From the NCBI GenBank assembly GCA_963844845.1, contig CAWJPW010000003.1:620001-684000 (forward strand): a stretch of 64,000 bases of DNA, in the 5' to 3' direction. Position 1 is the stretch's first letter; every line of letters begins with the position of its first letter. Below are positions 25,518 through 34,881 of this stretch, piece after piece. Made by a program: the position numbers and the translations under genes. The DNA comes from CAWJPW01 sp963844845 (GTDB taxonomy: Bacteria > Acidobacteriota > Thermoanaerobaculia > Thermoanaerobaculales > Sulfomarinibacteraceae). The notes under the pieces are model-generated. The model had not been told where the DNA came from. It saw only the letters and a list, made by a program, of their open reading frames with translations, and did no database searches.

Positions 25518-27818
25518 ATGCCAGGACGACAACAACCGAGCACGAGCTCTCGATCCGCGGTGCCCGACGCCGGCGAGATCCTCTCCCTCATCCGCCGTCG
25601 CAAGGCCAAGGGGATGTCGACGGACCAGCTGGTCGCGCACGTGACCGACCGGGCGGGGGTGGACCGCAGCCAGGCGCGGCAGCTGCTCCGCGGCCTGCTG
25701 CGGGAGCTCGAGCGCTCGGGTGCCGTGGTGATGGGCCGCGGCAAGCGCTACTTCGCGTCGGAGCACAGCGACCTGGTGGTGGGCCGGGTGCGGGTGACCC
25801 GTGGCGGCGAGGCGATGCTGGAGGCGGAGGCCGCGACGGAGCAGACCATCATGGTGCCCAAGCGGGGCCTGCGCGGCGCGCTGCACGGCGACCGCGTGGC
25901 AGTGCGGCTGGAGCGGCCGCGGCGGCGGGCACGGGCAGAGGACATGCTCGAGGCGGTGGTGGTCAAGGTGCTGGAGCGCCGCCACACCTCGCTGGTGGGG
26001 CGCTGGGTGGCGGACGACGGGCGGCCGCACATGCGACCGCTCAACCGGCGCCTGGCCTTCCCGGTCTACCCGGTGGGCTCGAAGGTCGCGGGGGAACCCG
26101 CGCCTGGTGAGTTCGTGGTCATGAGCCTGGAGGTCACGCCCGACCATGGCCGGCACGCCCAGGGCACGATCCTCGAGCGCCTCGGGGTGCTCGGCGAGCC
26201 TGGCGTCGAGGAGGCGGTGGTCCTGCGCCTGCACGAGATCCCGGTGGAGTTCCCGGCGGCGGCAGCGACCCAGGCGGACGCCCTGCCCGACGTCGTGACG
26301 GGCCCGGAGATCCAGGGCCGCTGGGACCTGCGCGACCGTCCGGTGATCACCATTGACGGCGCAACCGCCCGCGACTTCGACGACGCGGTGAACGCGCGTC
26401 CGGGGCGGCGCGACGAGATCGAGGTGGAGGTCCACATCGCCGACGTGAGCCACTACGTGCGTGAGGGCACTCCCATCGACGAGTCGGCGCGGGAGCGCGG
26501 CACCAGCGTGTACTTTCCGGGCATGGCGGTGCCGATGCTCCCGGAGAAGCTCTCCAACGACCTCTGCTCGCTGCGCGAGGGCGTGGACCGTCTCGCCTAC
26601 ACGGTGCGCTTCTCGGTGGCCCCCGACGGTGGCGTGACGCGCTACGAGCTGCACGACTCGGTGATCCGCTCGGTACGCCGCTGTACCTACACCGAGGTAT
26701 TCGAGTGGCTCGAGCTGCCGCGTGGGCGGTGGCCCGAGATCGTCGAGCCCTTCGCCGACTCCCTGGCGCTGCTGGCCGAGGCGGCCCAGCGCCTGGCGAG
26801 GCGCCGCCACGAGCGCGGCAGCCTCGACTTCGACCTCGCCGAGCCGGAGATCCTGCTCGACCCCGAGGGCCGTATGGTGGCGATTCAGGAGCGCGCCCGC
26901 AACCGCGCCCACCGCCTCATCGAGGAGCTCATGGTGGCGGCCAACGAGTGCGTGGGCCGGCTCCTCATGGAGGCCGACCAGCCGGCTCTCTACCGCGTGC
27001 ACGATCGTCCGGACCCGGCCAAGGTGCAGGAGCTGGCCGAGGTGCTGGCCGAGTTCGGGTACAAGCTCACGGGCCCGCCCGACGAGCTCGCTCCGGCGCA
27101 GCTTCAAGGTGCGCTGCAGGCCATTGCCGACCGCCCCGAGGAGCGGCTGCTCTCCACCCTCATCCTGCGTACCCTGGCACGGGCGCTCTACAGCCCCGAC
27201 CCGCGTGGTCACTACGCCCTGGCCACCGCCCACTACCTGCACTTCACGAGCCCCATCAGGCGCTACCCGGACCTCATCTGCCACCGCATGCTGCGGCGTT
27301 TGCAGAGCGAGGGCAGGACACTGCAGCCGCCCGAGCGCGAGGTAGTGGAGGCAGACCTCGAGCGCCTGGGCGAGAGCTGCTCGTCCACCGAGCAACGGGC
27401 GGTGCAGGCCGAGCGCGACGTGGTGCAGTGGAAGAAGGTGCTCTTCATGCGCGACCGGGTGGGGGAGGAGTTCAAGGCGCACATCGTCGGGGTCACGGCG
27501 TTCGGGATGTTCGTGCAGCTCGACGAGGTGTTCGTGGAGGGGCTGGTCCACATCTCCGAGCTGGTGAACGACTTCTACGTCTACGACGAGCGCCGGCACG
27601 TTCTGACGGGTGAGCGCACCGGGCGGCGTCTGCGCCTCGGCGACCCCCTGGATGTCTGCCTGCAGCGGGTGAACCTCGACGCGATGCAGCTCGACTTCAC
27701 ACCCCTGGGCATCAAGCCCGACCCCCACAGTGCGCGTCGCGGCGCGCAGCGGGACAAGCCGCCCCGGCGACCGAGCCGCCGTGGGAGCAAAGAGAAAGGG
27801 GTAAAGAGTAAGGAGTAG
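25518..27818 (+). CDS. rnr: Ribonuclease R (RNB-family 3'-5' exoribonuclease)
   Basis: 766 residues; ATG 25518 follows GACGGAGGACCG. An N-terminal winged helix (ILSLIRRRKAKGMSTDQLVA) is followed by cold-shock domains (VVGRVRVTRGGEAMLEAE). The RNB catalytic domain starts VITIDGATARDFDDAVNARP, the conserved Asp-rich magnesium site. A C-terminal S1 domain (GVTAFGMFVQLDEVFVEGLV) and a short Lys-rich tail follow. It degrades structured RNA processively. The last codons (SKEKGVKSKE) are encoded by a heptad repeat arm, so the tail seems to be repeat-derived. Frames antisense to it are shadows. Confidence 0.95.
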   Translation: MPGRQQPSTSSRSAVPDAGEILSLIRRRKAKGMSTDQLVAHVTDRAGVDRSQARQLLRGLLRELERSGAVVMGRGKRYFASEHSDLVVGRVRVTRGGEAMLEAEAATEQTIMVPKRGLRGALHGDRVAVRLERPRRRARAEDMLEAVVVKVLERRHTSLVGRWVADDGRPHMRPLNRRLAFPVYPVGSKVAGEPAPGEFVVMSLEVTPDHGRHAQGTILERLGVLGEPGVEEAVVLRLHEIPVEFPAAAATQADALPDVVTGPEIQGRWDLRDRPVITIDGATARDFDDAVNARPGRRDEIEVEVHIADVSHYVREGTPIDESARERGTSVYFPGMAVPMLPEKLSNDLCSLREGVDRLAYTVRFSVAPDGGVTRYELHDSVIRSVRRCTYTEVFEWLELPRGRWPEIVEPFADSLALLAEAAQRLARRRHERGSLDFDLAEPEILLDPEGRMVAIQERARNRAHRLIEELMVAANECVGRLLMEADQPALYRVHDRPDPAKVQELAEVLAEFGYKLTGPPDELAPAQLQGALQAIADRPEERLLSTLILRTLARALYSPDPRGHYALATAHYLHFTSPIRRYPDLICHRMLRRLQSEGRTLQPPEREVVEADLERLGESCSSTEQRAVQAERDVVQWKKVLFMRDRVGEEFKAHIVGVTAFGMFVQLDEVFVEGLVHISELVNDFYVYDERRHVLTGERTGRRLRLGDPLDVCLQRVNLDAMQLDFTPLGIKPDPHSARRGAQRDKPPRRPSRRGSKEKGVKSKE

Positions 27819-27990
27819 GAGGCCCCGCCGATCCCCCGGCGCCATCGGAGAGGCGACGGTTCTCTCGGTCCCCGGCTACCGGACGTGCCGAAACTGCTCG
27901 AGCTCCCGCGTGGTCTCCTGCCGGCCCTCGACACCCTTCCGATTACGCCGACCGCGGAGCACTACCCTTTACTCTTCACTCTTTACATTT
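27785..27990. repeat. Heptad inverted-repeat pair flanking the rnr 3' end
   Basis: The left arm AAAGGGGTAAAGAGTAAGGA (from ~27795, inside the rnr tail) and the right arm CCCTTTACTCTTCACTCTTT (27965-27984) are inverted degenerate copies of a GTGAAGA/GTAAAGA heptad. The ~140 bp between hold no gene. Confidence 0.6.
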
Positions 27991-28028
27991 CCGACGCTCT
28001 GCAGCCGGCTCCAACTTCCTGTTGCCCC

Positions 28029-28075
28029 TTGACATCTCGGTACCCCCGTCATAAGTTACCGAACGAACGTTCGGT
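28029..28075 (+). promoter_or_regulatory. tetR promoter and operator
   Basis: A perfect -35 TTGACA (28029-28034), 17-base spacer and TAAGTT (28052-28057) are followed immediately by the perfect palindrome ACCGAAC-GAAC-GTTCGGT (28058-28075). The palindrome covers the expected transcription start. This arrangement fits autorepression by the TetR protein encoded 18 bases downstream, probably with the whole receptor/acyl cluster. Confidence 0.8.
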
Positions 28076-28093
28076 TTGTGACAAGGAGGCTGA

Positions 28094-28768
28094 GTGGCTC
28101 GAAGGCGCAAGGTGGAGCGGTCGCAGGCGTCCATTCGCAAGGCTCTCAAGGTCGCCCTCACGCTCTTCTCGCGGCAGGGGTACCGCGCGACCTCCATGCG
28201 CCAGATCGCGGCCCGCTCGGGAATGTCGGTGGGCAACCTCTACCACCACTTCCGCAGCAAGGACGCCATCTTCCAGCGCCTCATCGACCAGTACTGGCTC
28301 GAGCTCCTCGACCCGGAGCTGCCCCTCAACCAGGTCTTCCGCGAGGCCAACTTCCCCGACGACCTCGAGGAGATGGCCGCCGCCATCGAGGACGTGGTCC
28401 GCGCCCACCCCGAGAACATCCTGCTCATCTACGTCGACGTCATCGAGTTCCGCGGCAAGCACATCCGCGCCTTCTACGACACCATGGCGGAGCGCTTCCG
28501 GCGGGCCTACTCACGCTCGTTCGACGAGATGAGTCGGGACGGCCGCCTCGGCGAGGTCAACCCGCTGGTGGCGGTGATGGCTGCCACCCGCTGGCTCTTC
28601 TACTACTACACGGTCGAGCACTGCTTCGGTGTGCCCATGCACTTCGGCATGGATACCCAACAGGCGGTACACGAGTTCATTCGCATTCTGCGCTACGGCG
28701 TACTGGCGCGGCCGCTTTCGGCCGGCGGGGACGCCGAGGCAAACCCGACGAACCAGGTTCCGGGATGA
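28094..28768 (+). CDS. TetR/AcrR-family transcriptional repressor
   Basis: 224 residues from GTG 28094, with AAGGAGG upstream. The N-terminal helix-turn-helix reads ALTLFSRQGYRATSMRQIAA then RSGMSVGNLYHHFRSKDAIF. The C-terminal all-helical ligand domain has a hydrophobic pocket segment (TRWLFYYYTVEHCFG), consistent with binding an acyl or other lipophilic effector. It is the first gene of a cluster containing an outer-membrane receptor and acyl-metabolism enzymes, so it probably derepresses them when the substrate or its CoA ester is present. Confidence 0.92.
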   Translation: MARRRKVERSQASIRKALKVALTLFSRQGYRATSMRQIAARSGMSVGNLYHHFRSKDAIFQRLIDQYWLELLDPELPLNQVFREANFPDDLEEMAAAIEDVVRAHPENILLIYVDVIEFRGKHIRAFYDTMAERFRRAYSRSFDEMSRDGRLGEVNPLVAVMAATRWLFYYYTVEHCFGVPMHFGMDTQQAVHEFIRILRYGVLARPLSAGGDAEANPTNQVPG

Positions 28769-28782
28769 AGGAGGAGGAGATC

Positions 28783-31566
28783 ATGAGCGTTTCGAGCGGA
28801 GAGTCGACGCGGCGCCGGGGGCTGTTGACGGCCATCGCGGTCGGGCTGGCCTTGAGCCTGACGCTGCCGGCGCTGGCCCAGGTCAACACCGGCGTGGTCG
28901 AGGTCGTGCTGGTGGACACCGATGGTGCGCCTCTGCCAGGCGCCTCCATCGAGGTGGTCAACAACGACACCGGGCTGCGGCGGGCGCTGGCGGCCGATGC
29001 CCGGGGGATGGCGGTAGTGCCGGCGCTGCCGCCCGGAACCTACAAGGTCACCGCCGACCTGCCCGGCTTCGCGCAGGTGTTGGAGGACAACCTCGAGCTG
29101 CTGGTGGGCCAGACCGCGCGCCTGCGCATGGTGATGCGGCCGAAGGTGTCCGAGACCATCGAGGTCACCGCCGAGGCGCCCATCGTCGACGTGTACAAGT
29201 CGGACACGTCCACCAACATCGTCCCCGAGCAGATCCAGCAGCTGCCCACCCCGAACCGCGACTTCCAGAAGCTCGCCTTCATCGCCCCCGGCGTGCAGCG
29301 CGAGCGCGGCGGTTACCGGTTCATCAGCGGCGCGCCGCTGGTGGGCTCATCCGGCAACGCCAGCGAGACCACCATCCTGGTGGACGGCGTCGACTTCACC
29401 GACGAGGCCCTGGGGCTTGCACGGACACGCTTCAGCCAGGACGCCATTCGCGAGTTCCGGGTGATCACCAACCGCTTCGACGCCGAGATCGGCCACTCGG
29501 CGGGCGGTGCGCTCAGCATCGTCACCCGGTCGGGGTCCAACGAGGTCCACGGCAGCGCGTTCGGCTTCTACCGCGCCGACTCGTTGCGCTCCCAGGGCAA
29601 GCTCGAGACCGGCGATCAGAACTTCTCGCGCTACCAGGTGGGTGCAACCATCGGGGGCCCCATCGTCAAGGATCGCACCCACTACTTCCTGTCCATCGAG
29701 TACGTCGACGAGAGCAACATCGCAGCGTTCCGCCCCCTGGGCGCCTTCGCCGACCGGACGAAGGACCTCGACCACCCGTTCACGCAGTTCCTCGGCCTCG
29801 CCAGCATCGACCATCAGATCAACCCCAGCCAGACGCTGCAGGCGAAGGTCGTGGGCGAGACCTACCGCGAGCAGAACTTCCGGGTCGGCGGGGTTGCTGA
29901 CGAGTCCAGCGGCATGGACCTCAACCGTGACAACTACAACCTCACCCTCGGGCACACCTGGGTGATCGGCGGGGACAGCCTCAACGAGCTGCGCGGCCAG
30001 ATGGGCCGCAAGAAGTTCGCCGAGCCCAACAACTCGGACCAGCTCAGCGAGTACTTCTCCTTCGGGACGACCCTCATTACCGGCGCCAACATCGTTGGCG
30101 ACCAGGACATGAAGGGTGACTACTTCGAGCTGCGCGACACCTACCACATGCACCTTGCAGGGGCGACCAGCACCCACGACCTCAAGCTCGGCGGCTCGGC
30201 GCAGTGGGTGAGCGAGGACTGGTACTTCCCGGTGTTCCCCCAGGGCCTGATGTTCTGGCTCGACGACACGCGCACCATGCCCTACCGCTACGACTACGGC
30301 GTCGGCCCCTCCGATACCAAGGTGGACACCACCCTCTACGGGATCTTCGCGCAGGATGAGTGGCGGCCCAACCCCAACACCAGCGTGACGCTGGGCGTGC
30401 GCTACGACTACGACACGGACGGCAACAACCCCGACTTCACCCATCCGCTGGAGCCCGAGAAGCGCCACGTCGACGACAACAACATCCAGCCGCGCGTGGG
30501 ATTCACCTACGACCTCACCGGCAAGGGCGAGACCGTGCTACGCGGCGGCGTCGGCCAGTTCACCGGCCGCTACCTGCTGGTGCCGGCGTTCACCGAACTC
30601 CAGCAGAACGGCATCACCGGACGCACCCTGTACACGCGTCTGAACGGACTCTTCTTCGGCCTCCCGCCGGCCTTCTGGATGGACCCCAACGACCCGGAGA
30701 ACACCGGCCTGCTGCTGGCGCCCAACATCGCTCTGCTCGAGCCGAGCCTGCAGGCGCCCGAGGCGGTGCAGGCCAGCCTCGGCTTCTCTCAGAAGCTCAT
30801 GGACTCGGGGCTCTACCTCGATGTCGAGGCGCTGTATGCCAAGGGCAAGAACGAGATCGTCATCCGTGACACCAACTTCGGCGGCAACGCCAACCCGGTG
30901 TTCGTGAACCCCGCGTACACCCAGATCAACAAGTACACCAACGACGGCCACTCCAAGTACAAGGCCCTGATCGTGAGCCTCAAGGGGAACATCCCCGGAG
31001 GCCACCTGCTCGCCTGCAACGTGACGGTGAGCAGCAAGAAGAACATCTCCGACGACTTCAGCCCGGCGCTCACCGCCTATCCCTCGGACCCGGCCAACAT
31101 CGAGGCAGAGTACGGACGGAGCCGATCGGACGAGCGCTACCGCGTCGTTCTCTCGGGGATCTTCCACCTGCCGTGGGATCTCACCTTGGCGCCCATCTAC
31201 GAGTACGGCTCCGGACAGCCGTGGACCCGGCGCCTCGGCTACGACTACAACGGCGACCTCCGGCTTTCCGACCGCGCGGCTGGTGTGTCTCGCAACGGTG
31301 AGGATGGCCCCGACTTCAAGTCGCTCAGCCTCCGTCTCACCAAGACGATCGCCTTCAACGGAGGCGACCTGGATCTCATCATCGAGGGATTCAACCTCCT
31401 CAACAACACCAACTACGATGTGAACTCCATCGACAACGCCGAGTACCTGTCGGGCCCGACCATCGCCAACCCGGCGGCCTCGTACGTCCCGAACCCCAAC
31501 TTCGGGAACTACAGCGCGACCCTGGACCCCCGCGAGATCCAGCTGGGCGTGCGGTATCGGTTCTAG
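28783..31566 (+). CDS. Oar-like TonB-dependent outer-membrane receptor with carboxypeptidase-regulatory N-terminal domain
   Basis: 927 residues; ATG 28783 follows GGAGGAGGAG, 14 bases after tetR. Signal peptide at ~10-30. Then a carboxypeptidase-regulatory-like Ig domain (VLVDTDGAPLPGASIEVVNN; LPPGTYKVTADLPGFAQV), a plug domain (TNIVPEQIQQLPTPNRDFQK; ETTILVDGVDFTDEALGLAR) and a long beta-barrel ending in the aromatic signature GVRYRF needed for outer-membrane insertion. Such Oar/SusC-like proteins import large or hydrophobic substrates, or serve as surface proteins, in Acidobacteriota. Position in the TetR-controlled cluster suggests uptake of the cluster's substrate. No TonB box is obvious. 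Confidence 0.9.
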   Translation: MSVSSGESTRRRGLLTAIAVGLALSLTLPALAQVNTGVVEVVLVDTDGAPLPGASIEVVNNDTGLRRALAADARGMAVVPALPPGTYKVTADLPGFAQVLEDNLELLVGQTARLRMVMRPKVSETIEVTAEAPIVDVYKSDTSTNIVPEQIQQLPTPNRDFQKLAFIAPGVQRERGGYRFISGAPLVGSSGNASETTILVDGVDFTDEALGLARTRFSQDAIREFRVITNRFDAEIGHSAGGALSIVTRSGSNEVHGSAFGFYRADSLRSQGKLETGDQNFSRYQVGATIGGPIVKDRTHYFLSIEYVDESNIAAFRPLGAFADRTKDLDHPFTQFLGLASIDHQINPSQTLQAKVVGETYREQNFRVGGVADESSGMDLNRDNYNLTLGHTWVIGGDSLNELRGQMGRKKFAEPNNSDQLSEYFSFGTTLITGANIVGDQDMKGDYFELRDTYHMHLAGATSTHDLKLGGSAQWVSEDWYFPVFPQGLMFWLDDTRTMPYRYDYGVGPSDTKVDTTLYGIFAQDEWRPNPNTSVTLGVRYDYDTDGNNPDFTHPLEPEKRHVDDNNIQPRVGFTYDLTGKGETVLRGGVGQFTGRYLLVPAFTELQQNGITGRTLYTRLNGLFFGLPPAFWMDPNDPENTGLLLAPNIALLEPSLQAPEAVQASLGFSQKLMDSGLYLDVEALYAKGKNEIVIRDTNFGGNANPVFVNPAYTQINKYTNDGHSKYKALIVSLKGNIPGGHLLACNVTVSSKKNISDDFSPALTAYPSDPANIEAEYGRSRSDERYRVVLSGIFHLPWDLTLAPIYEYGSGQPWTRRLGYDYNGDLRLSDRAAGVSRNGEDGPDFKSLSLRLTKTIAFNGGDLDLIIEGFNLLNNTNYDVNSIDNAEYLSGPTIANPAASYVPNPNFGNYSATLDPREIQLGVRYRF

Positions 31567-31633
31567 AGGAACGAAACGCCAACTCGGTACCCCCGCCCGC
31601 CTGGCGGCGGGCGGGGGACCGGAAGCGCTCGTG

Positions 31634-31818
31634 GGTGAAGAGTGAAGAGTGAAGAGTGAAGAGTTGACGCGCCCCGATAGCGCGGCGCTCTACCAGGCGG
31701 AGCCTTCAAGACTGACTGAGAGGATGAGGTTGTTCTTCTCGACGTGTCTCCACCGTCGCTGGCGCCTAGAGCACCAGGTGGGCGGGGACTCTTTACCCTT
31801 TACCCTTAACTCTTTACC
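31634..31818. repeat. Heptad inverted-repeat pair
   Basis: The left arm is four near-perfect GTGAAGA units (31634-31662). The right arm CTCTTTACCCTTTACCCTTA with ACTCTTTACC (31789-31818) is its degenerate inverse. The ~120 bp between encode nothing I recognise. It separates the receptor from the SDR gene. Confidence 0.65.
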
Positions 31819-31874
31819 GGGGGGGAGGGAGGGCCGCGCCTCCTCCTGCTCTCTGACTTTGTAACGGAGGCAAA

Positions 31875-32657
31875 ATGATCGACACGGGATTGAAGGACAA
31901 GGTCGTCGTCGTCACTGGGGCGGCGGCGGGAATCGGACGCGGCACGGCGCTCAAGTTCGCCGGCGAGGGCGCCAAGGTGGCGGCCTGGGACGTGGACCGC
32001 GAGCGCGGCGAGGCCCTGGTTGCCGAGCTGGAGGCTGCCGGTGGCCAGGGGATGTTCGTGGCCGTCAACGTTGCCGACCAGGCATCGGTGGACGGCGGCG
32101 CTGCGGCGGTGGTCGAGCGCTGGGGGCGGATCGACGTGCTGGTCAACAACGCCGGCATCGTGCGCGACGCCCAGCTCGTGAAGTACAAGGACGGCCAGGT
32201 GGCCGCCACCATGTCCGACGACAGCTTCGACGCGGTCATCGGCGTCAACCTCAAGGGCGTGTTCCACTGCACCCGCGCGGTGGTGCCGCACATGATCGGC
32301 GGCGGCGGCGGCGCGATCCTCAACGCCTCCTCGGTAGTGGGGCTGTACGGCAACTTCGGTCAGACCAACTATGTGGCCACCAAGGCCGGGGTCATCGGCA
32401 TGACCCGTACCTGGGCGCGCGAGCTGGGCCGCTACAAGATCCGCGTCAACGCGGTGGCGCCGGGCTTCATCGCCACCGAGATCCTCGCTGCGATGCCCGA
32501 GAAGGTGCTCGAAGGCATGGTCAGCCACACGCCGCTGGGGCGCATGGGCCAGGTGGACGACATCGCCAACGCCTACGTGTGGTTGGCATCCGACGCCGCC
32601 TCCTTCGTCACCGGCACGGTGCTGTCGGTGGACGGCGGCTTGGTGGTTGGAACGTGA
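31875..32657 (+). CDS. SDR-family 3-oxoacyl reductase (FabG-like)
   Basis: 260 residues; ATG 31875 with GGAGG upstream. The Rossmann nucleotide site is TGAAAGIGRG (~15-24), the structural motif is NNAG, and the catalytic triad is Ser in NASSVVG, Tyr in NYVATKAG and Lys four residues on. The C-terminal sequence (TPLGRMGQVDDIANAYVWLA; SVDGGLVVGT) matches FabG/PhaB-type beta-ketoacyl reductases. It probably reduces a 3-oxoacyl thioester or hydroxy-lipid made or used by the neighbouring KASIII, thiolase and ligase. Confidence 0.9.
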   Translation: MIDTGLKDKVVVVTGAAAGIGRGTALKFAGEGAKVAAWDVDRERGEALVAELEAAGGQGMFVAVNVADQASVDGGAAAVVERWGRIDVLVNNAGIVRDAQLVKYKDGQVAATMSDDSFDAVIGVNLKGVFHCTRAVVPHMIGGGGGAILNASSVVGLYGNFGQTNYVATKAGVIGMTRTWARELGRYKIRVNAVAPGFIATEILAAMPEKVLEGMVSHTPLGRMGQVDDIANAYVWLASDAASFVTGTVLSVDGGLVVGT

Positions 32658-32669
32658 GTCGAACGGCAG

Positions 32670-32912
32670 AAGTGAGAGGGGAGACGGAAGACGGAAGACG
32701 CTTCCCCCTCCCACCCGGAGCTGTTGAGCGACGCTTGTGCTGCGATGAGACTGAGGCATCGCGACCGTTAACGAGGCGGTAGCCATTGATCGGGAGACGA
32801 GTACGGTGCATGACGAACCCTTTCTGCCCCCGGCCGGGTGCGGCTCACGCCGCCCCGCAGCAGGGGGTGGGCGGGGGAGCCTTTCCCGTCTCCCTTCTTC
32901 CGTTTTCCTTGG
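32670..32912. repeat. GGAAGAC-type inverted-repeat pair
   Basis: The left arm GAGACGGAAGACGGAAGACG with CTTCCCCCTCCCACC (32680-32716) and the right arm GGTGGGCGGGGGAGCC with TTTCCCGTCTCCCTTCTTCC (32867-32902) are inverted. The right arm ends just before the KASIII ribosome-binding site. There is no gene between. Confidence 0.6.
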
Positions 32913-32919
32913 GGGTTCA

Positions 32920-33912
<993 letters not shown>

Positions 33913-33921
33913 GGAGGCGAG

Positions 33922-34881
33922 ATGGCAGGAGGCAAGAGCGTGATCCTCCGCGTGGTGATGGCGGTGGTCGCCGTGGTGGCGGTGCTCCTGGTGAGCGCCG
34001 TCTTCATGGTGTTCAAGCGGCCGCTCACGGTGGACGCCTGGATGAGCCGGCGGGGCCTCTCCCACGCCGGCCTCAGCCGGACCACGGTGACCGCACCGTT
34101 CGGTAAGGTAGGCGTCTGGGAGAGTGGCAGCGGGCCGGTACTGGTGCTGCTCCACGGAGCCGGCGACCAGGCGGGCGCGTGGGCGCGGGTGGCGCCGCAG
34201 CTGGTGAGCCGCTACCGCGTCCTCGCGGTGGACCTGCCGGGCCACGGCGGCAGCGACCCGACGAGCGGCCCGCTCGGCGTGGGCACGGTGCTCGAGGGGG
34301 TCGAGGCGGTCATCACCGCCAAGGCGCCCGACGCGAAGGTGACCATCGCCGGCAACTCGTTGGGCGCCTGGATCGCTCTCCTCTACGGGGAGCGTCACCC
34401 CGAGAGGGTGGAGCGTCTGGTGCTGGTCAACGGCGGCGCCACCGAGCATCGGGCCGAGGGCGGCCTCACCTTGATGCCCGAGAACCGGCAGGAGGCCGGC
34501 AAGCTCATGGACGCCCTCACCGGGCCGGCCACGCCGCCGGTGCCTGGTTTCGTCCTCGACGACGTGGTGCGGGCTGCGCATCACGGCCCCATCGCCCGGC
34601 TCTTCGCCACCGCCGGGGAAATGCCGAAGTGGGTACTCGACGGGCGCCTCGACCAGGTGAGGGTGCCGGTTGACATGGTGTGGGGCGATGCCGACGAGCT
34701 CATGCCGATCACCTACGCCCAGGAGATGGCGCAGGAGCTTCCGGCAGCGCGGGTCACACCGGTGCACGGCTGTGGCCACGTGCCTGAGCGTGAGTGCCCG
34801 GACCGCTTCCTCAAGGCCTTCGACGCGGCCATGGCGCTGCCGCCCCCCGCCCCCGCGGCGGCCTCCCTGGAGGAGCCATGA
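33922..34881 (+). CDS. Membrane-anchored alpha/beta hydrolase
   Basis: 319 residues from ATG 33922, with GGAGG upstream, nine bases after the KASIII gene. An N-terminal membrane helix (VVMAVVAVVAVLLVSAVFMV) is followed by the hydrolase fold: oxyanion HG (LVLLHGAGDQAG), nucleophile elbow GNSLG (IAGNSLGAWIALL), acid in VWGDADELMP and catalytic His in VHGCGHVPE. The triad is complete. It overlaps the next gene by four bases (ATGA), so the two are translationally coupled. A lipid ester or lactone is a reasonable substrate guess. Confidence 0.88.
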   Translation: MAGGKSVILRVVMAVVAVVAVLLVSAVFMVFKRPLTVDAWMSRRGLSHAGLSRTTVTAPFGKVGVWESGSGPVLVLLHGAGDQAGAWARVAPQLVSRYRVLAVDLPGHGGSDPTSGPLGVGTVLEGVEAVITAKAPDAKVTIAGNSLGAWIALLYGERHPERVERLVLVNGGATEHRAEGGLTLMPENRQEAGKLMDALTGPATPPVPGFVLDDVVRAAHHGPIARLFATAGEMPKWVLDGRLDQVRVPVDMVWGDADELMPITYAQEMAQELPAARVTPVHGCGHVPERECPDRFLKAFDAAMALPPPAPAAASLEEP

